64,000 nucleotides of DNA, taken from Sarcocystis neurona (taxonomy: Eukaryota > Apicomplexa > Conoidasida > Eucoccidiorida > Sarcocystidae). The DNA lies in NCBI GenBank assembly GCA_000727475.1, contig KL647307.1:713946-777945 (forward strand), written 5' to 3'. The translations under genes and the position numbers were made by a program. The number at the start of each line of letters is the position of its first letter. Position 1 is the first letter of the stretch. Below the pieces are notes generated by a model. That model did not search any database. It saw nothing but the letters and a program-made list of their open reading frames with translations, and was not told the origin of the DNA. This document shows, piece by piece, positions 61,155 through 64,000 of this stretch.

Positions 61155-63518
61155 ATTAATATCTTTGTAGTACATATACATATATGTATATATATGTATA
61201 TATATGTATATATAAGTATACGCGTATGTATGTCTATACATGTATAAATATGAATATATGCGTGTACGTGTAGGGAGAGAAGGAGAGTGAGAGAGACGTA
61301 TAAGCGGAGAGAGAAGATGCCTGCGGTATTTTTGATTTTTGCTGCAGTATTGCACAGGCGAGGAAAGCAACTTGAAGATCGAAGAGAAGAAGTGGATTTC
61401 CGGTGGAAAAGCAATTGTTGGACTTCCTGAGAAGTGAGACCGGGGCAAACGTCGTTTTCCTGCGTGTGTGTGGGGAGGCCGATTCTGTCTTCTGAAAGAA
61501 GGAAAAAACGTCCATGCAAAACGTGGCAGCACTTTCGATCTAAAAGGTCGGAGAAGAAGAAGAAAAAGGAAAAGGAGAAGAGAAGAAGAAGAAAAGGAGA
61601 AGGGGAGGAAGACGAAGAAAAGTGCTATTTTTGTCTGCTGTCGCTGTGTGCTGCCGCAAGTCCCTGCGTCTGCGTGACAACGGCTGCTCTCCGTCCCGTT
61701 TTTCCCTCTCCGCGCCGCAGTTTTCTCTTTCGTCTTCTTCTCCTCTTCTTCTTCCTTATTTGTTCCTCAGTGGCCCGCGCTTTCTTCTCTTGTTATCTTG
61801 CGTGGGTTTCTCTCTCATTTCCCGCTCGTCTACATTCTTGTCCTCTTCTCTCCTTCTCTTTGTCTATTCCTGTGTACGCATGTCTCCACGTATATATATA
61901 TATATATCTGTAGGATGGTGCATATATCTGTGTATATGTGAAGAGAAAGATCTCCACGCCGGACATATGTATATATATATATATATATATATATGTATTC
62001 GTGGCGCTTGGTGCAGGCATGTGTGTATATGTGAAGAAAAGACCTACACGCTTGATATGTATATATATATATATATGTATAGTTTGGTGCTACCAGCGTG
62101 ATTTATATATATATATATATTCCCATGGAATTTCAACGGCTGCGCTGGTAACTAGCAGCGACACAACTTTATCTTCTGTGATTTGCTCGGCGCACATGTC
62201 CTGCGAAACTCCTCAACACCGCCCCACCGAGACGGACCACACTTCTTCTGACCGCTGGCCGCACATCGTTTGCTGTTGTTCTCTCTTTTCCATACAGGAA
62301 ATTAACGTAGATTTACTTACACACATTTATATATTGTACATGTGTATGAACGTAGGTCTTTCCAGCCACGGGAATGTCTGTTGGTTCCACTATGTGACAT
62401 ATATTTGCATGCACATACAGATTCACTGGCGTATATACATATATATGTGTGTAGAGAGAGAGGGAGGAAGCAACAGAGAGAGGGAGAGCGATATATATAT
62501 ATATATGCGTATATGTTCATACATTTATATGTGTAGAGGTTTACATATATATATATATATATGTAGAGGTTTACATATATATATATATATGACATCGGAT
62601 CATACGCGTTTGTGAAGATACGCACCTTCATACTATATATATATATATATATGTATGTATGTCTGACTACACATGCAGGTGTTTTTCATATACTTTACGC
62701 ACGCATATATATGTATGTGAATTGGAGAGAGAGAATATGAATAGGGAAAGTCAGGGAATATCCGCCTACTTATATACCTACGCATACGTATGTACGAAGT
62801 GTGTACCGGGCGAGAAGTCTATGTGCGCGAGCAAATGTCTTTCTGCGTATGGCCGCTTACCCTTATAAACAAAAGTATATATATATATATGTAGAGAGAG
62901 GGGCAGAGGAAGAGTATGTGTAGGGCGAGTCTGTGAGTATATTGGTCCATTTATGTGCGGCGAAGTAGTTTTATCCACCGGCGTTTCTGTCTTTCTCTAT
63001 CTGCCACATTCCTATATGATACGTTTGTGCGTATATATACATATATATCTGTGTACGTAGAGATAGAGAAAAAGGAAATTTAGCAAGAGACGTATAAGAA
63101 GTGTCTGCGTCATTTATGACGGTAGACCCGGTCGCTGGAAAAGTGGTTTCCTCACTGGCGAAGAAACTCCTGTTTTTCTGCTGTCAGTCTTCCGACCCTC
63201 TTCCGGCAGATACTTTTTCTGCGTGTGAACACCCCTCGTCTTTCCGCCTCTATTCGACAAATTTTCGACGAGGAAAGCGCGGCCGGATGAAGGCAGTGAC
63301 GACCCTGCTCGAAGTGTCCCAGGAAAACTACCTGGCCTGCTGAAATTGCTCGTCAAGAGAAGTAGTACCTTTCTCTCAGTATACAAAGAAACAGCTGCTT
63401 GCGCACATGTCGTCGAGAAGTTCGCTGTGTTCTCTTCTTTTCTGCCCAGGACGCTGCAGCACGTCTTCGATAAACTTGATCCCCTGCACAAGCGAGTCCT
63501 ACCTCTCGACAATATCAG
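42759..63518 (+). CDS. AFG1: AFG1/LACE1-type mitochondrial AAA ATPase, 11 exons, likely continuing past the window
   Basis: AFG1 proteins are mitochondrial P-loop ATPases linked to turnover of respiratory-chain subunits. The exons are 42759-44294, 47225-47339, 49354-49571, 51582-51686, 52983-53039, 54958-55103, 56408-56555, 57923-58122, 60076-60220, 61348-61433 and 63450-63518. Phases match at every join (0,1,0,0,0,2,0,2,0,2). Exon 1 (512 residues) starts with an Arg/Ser-rich, acid-poor presequence (MVPNSLWLPVSVRRSTARPS), has a long Ser/Pro-rich insert, and ends with the family's LLEHFAALLKKGNLEP. Walker A is in exon 3 (GGVGQGKT, about residue 586) and Walker B in exon 4 (VLCFDEFQ). Exon 6 has MIATSNRPPQELY and FLPFVDLL. 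Exon 8 has FTFRDLCEASVGAADYLA and DIPDL; exon 9 has RVIFDAALPP. The first 941 codons are visible, and a GT at 63519 suggests another exon. The family's usual C-terminal helix is not seen. If exon 11 reads through, it stops at 63603. Confidence 0.92.
44295..47224 (+). repeat. AFG1 intron 1: TA/TG arrays and an interspersed GAACTGACGGTCGTCT-like repeat
   Basis: A 2,930-base intron that is almost all TA/TATG/TG microsatellite (44310-45920, 46690-47160). Inside it, a degenerate unit like GAGCGAACTGACGGTCGTCT occurs about five times (near 44463, 44520, 44642, 44810 and 44887). About 45960-46450 is a C/T-rich tract with CTTCTTCTTC runs. A short open segment at 46470-46588 does not match the phase of exon 1 and is not used. 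Confidence 0.7.
47340..49353 (+). repeat. AFG1 intron 2: TATG arrays and a CTGTCTCT pyrimidine tract
   Basis: A 2,014-base intron. TA/TATG runs fill about 47525-47870 in four or five units that share ATGTCTGAATATACATA. About 48440-49110 is a nearly pure C/T-rich strand built of CTCTCTGTCTCTC-type units, roughly 670 bases long. Both strands are open across the tract only because of its composition. Confidence 0.75.
49572..51581 (+). repeat. AFG1 intron 3: minisatellite in a GATA/TAGATAG array
   Basis: A 2,010-base intron. From about 49750 to 51290 the strand is a purine-biased array of GATAGATA/TATAGATAG. Within it a unit like GATGTTGTGATCGGTATGTAG, followed by GTAGAGATAGATA, recurs near 49850, 49980, 50100, 50250, 50400 and 50510, spaced about 110-150 bases. 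The 3' end (51390-51580) is a pyrimidine-rich acceptor region. Confidence 0.7.
51687..52982 (+). repeat. AFG1 intron 4: TTCTTC tract, TA repeats and TG run
   Basis: A 1,296-base intron. About 51710-52270 is C/T-rich with TCTTCTTC runs, 52480-52830 has TA/TATG repeats, and 52840-52862 is a TG run. The acceptor is TTCTTTAG. Confidence 0.7.
53040..54957 (+). repeat. AFG1 intron 5: poly-G run and a 36-bp CTG/CTC tandem repeat next to exon 6
   Basis: A 1,918-base intron. A run of 14 G is at 53188-53201. TA/TG repeats occur at 53430-53700 and CTATCTAT-type repeats at 53780-53920. About 54684-54955 is a CTG/CTC/TTG array with a 36-base higher-order unit repeated about four to five times, ending directly in the GTTGCAG acceptor of exon 6. 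Confidence 0.8.
55104..56407 (+). repeat. AFG1 intron 6: TA/TATG microsatellites
   Basis: A 1,304-base intron, mostly TA, TATG and GATA repeats (55190-55300, 55440-55470, 55590-55640, 55820-56260). It ends in a pyrimidine-rich acceptor (CTCCCCCCCAG). Confidence 0.7.
56556..57922 (+). repeat. AFG1 intron 7: TA repeats and CAG/GTTAACTGCC array
   Basis: A 1,367-base intron. TA/TG repeats occur at 56570-56760 and 56930-56980. About 57045-57500 is CAG-rich; within it, short GTTAACTG-type segments alternate with (CAG)n near 57330, 57368, 57396 and 57420. The Ser/Ala-rich open frame at 57040-57591 lies inside this intron and is not part of the AFG1 reading frame. Confidence 0.7.
58123..60075 (+). 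repeat. AFG1 intron 8: pyrimidine tracts and TA/TG repeats
   Basis: A 1,953-base intron joining two phase-2 boundaries so that LYEK runs into HTRVIFDAALPP. It is C/T-rich at 58190-58700 and has TA/TG repeats at 58970-59310. An open frame at 59194-59526 (residues such as FAVESASDF) does not fit the phase and is left out. Confidence 0.65.
60221..61347 (+). repeat. AFG1 intron 9: CTG-rich arrays and TA repeats
   Basis: A 1,127-base intron. CTGCTG-rich clusters lie at about 60260-60300, 60395-60480, 60540-60620 and 60690-60785. Near 60731-60785, TTCTGCTGCTG and CCTGACGCTTC form a short tandem repeat. TA/TG repeats occur at 61050-61240. The acceptor is TTTGCTGCAG. Confidence 0.65.
61434..63449 (+). 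repeat. AFG1 intron 10: AAGAAG tract, pyrimidine tract and TA repeats
   Basis: A 2,016-base intron. An AGAAGAAG tract lies at 61550-61620, then a C/T-rich tract (61690-61880) and many TA/TATG runs (61890-62110, 62430-62660, 62875-62892, 63030-63050). Within it, 63101-63343 is open in several frames but fits no neighbouring phase. Confidence 0.6.
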
Positions 63519-64000
63519 GTACTGCCTTTTCTCTCGTATGTTCTTCTCCTCCTCTTCTGCTGCTTCTGCTGCTGCCGCGGCCGCCGTTTCCCCGTCGTCG
63601 TAGAAACGGCCACGCCGACAGCAAAACTGCGTGCCGTGTACGCACGGCCACACATGCCAACATACAAGTGGCTATATGTGTGGCAGAAAGATTTACATAT
63701 ACCTATATATATGTATGTATGTCTACACGTGTGTGCTTCTATGGAGCAAGTGTACGAATGCGTATATATGTATGGCACAAAGAGTTACATATATGTATAT
63801 ATAGTGTTCATCTACATGTATATGTTTCTATGGAACAAGGGGACGGATACGTATTTGTATGTGACAGGAAGCTTTACATATATCTGTGCACGTATGAGTA
63901 TTCATGGAAGAGGAAGATTTGTAGGTCCCTACCGATTTTCATCTACACACATATCCGTGTAGATGCGTCTATCATATATTTGTCTGTAAATTCCTTACTC
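63519..64000. other. Right edge: probable next AFG1 intron
   Basis: It starts with GTACTG after an in-phase boundary, then a short CTTCTGCTGC-rich stretch (63545-63590) and TA/TATG repeats to the end. Three related units containing AGTTACATATA or ATTTACATATA, and TCTATGGA, recur near 63690, 63780 and 63870. No exon is seen. Confidence 0.5.

Noticed and set aside
63101..63430. Segments open in three frames before AFG1 exon 11
   Set aside because: None of the possible donors gives the phase needed at 63450, while exon 10 joins it directly.
1..64000. tRNA, rRNA, transposon, telomere-repeat or CRISPR features
   Set aside because: I found no cloverleaf-type signature, reverse transcriptase or transposase motif, AAACCCT arrays or direct-repeat/spacer pattern by eye. 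Small RNAs cannot be excluded without a covariance-model search.

Overview
The window is nuclear DNA from a eukaryote with many introns, most like a coccidian apicomplexan (Eimeria/Cyclospora-type). The reasons are long CAG-coded runs of Gln, Ala and Ser inside coding exons, GT-AG introns of about 1-3 kb packed with TA/TG/TATG and pyrimidine microsatellites, and protein families whose exon reading frames join cleanly across those introns. The exact genus is an inference. I see no bacterial, viral, CRISPR, transposase, rRNA or convincing tRNA signal.

Layout: 1-6.8 kb has no gene I can support. 6.78-9.53 kb (- strand) is a two-exon derlin (ER-associated degradation). 9.5-14.3 kb is a spacer with a few coding-like segments I cannot assign. 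About 14.3-31.5 kb (+) is a large ADA2 transcriptional adaptor gene: a low-complexity N-terminus, then ZZ finger, SANT, ADA2 core and SWIRM-like end, spread over at least nine exons. 31.5-34.8 kb is a spacer. 34.8-35.9 kb (+) is a probable small five-exon gene for a secreted Cys-containing protein, with unusually short introns. 35.9-38.9 kb is a spacer with TA repeats. 38.9-40.7 kb (-) is a two-exon gene ending in the SDHAF4 (DUF1674) succinate dehydrogenase assembly factor motif. 42.76 kb to the right edge (+) is a very large AFG1/LACE1-type mitochondrial AAA ATPase gene, of which I reconstructed eleven exons by joining splice phases. It probably runs off the window.

How they fit together: SDHAF4 and AFG1 are divergent, head-to-head genes about 2.1 kb apart, and both are predicted mitochondrial factors (complex II assembly; inner-membrane protein quality control), so a shared promoter region is possible. 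DER1 and ADA2 are also divergent but further apart. Most of the DNA is intron. The introns hold several local repeat families (a 36-bp CTG repeat against a splice acceptor, a CTGTCTCT tract, a roughly 125-150 bp minisatellite, CAG/GTTAACTGCC units) that may be more distinctive than the genes.

No clearly new multi-gene system is visible. The best candidates for new biology are the heavily extended SDHAF4, the unusual C-terminal half of AFG1, and the small secreted protein.
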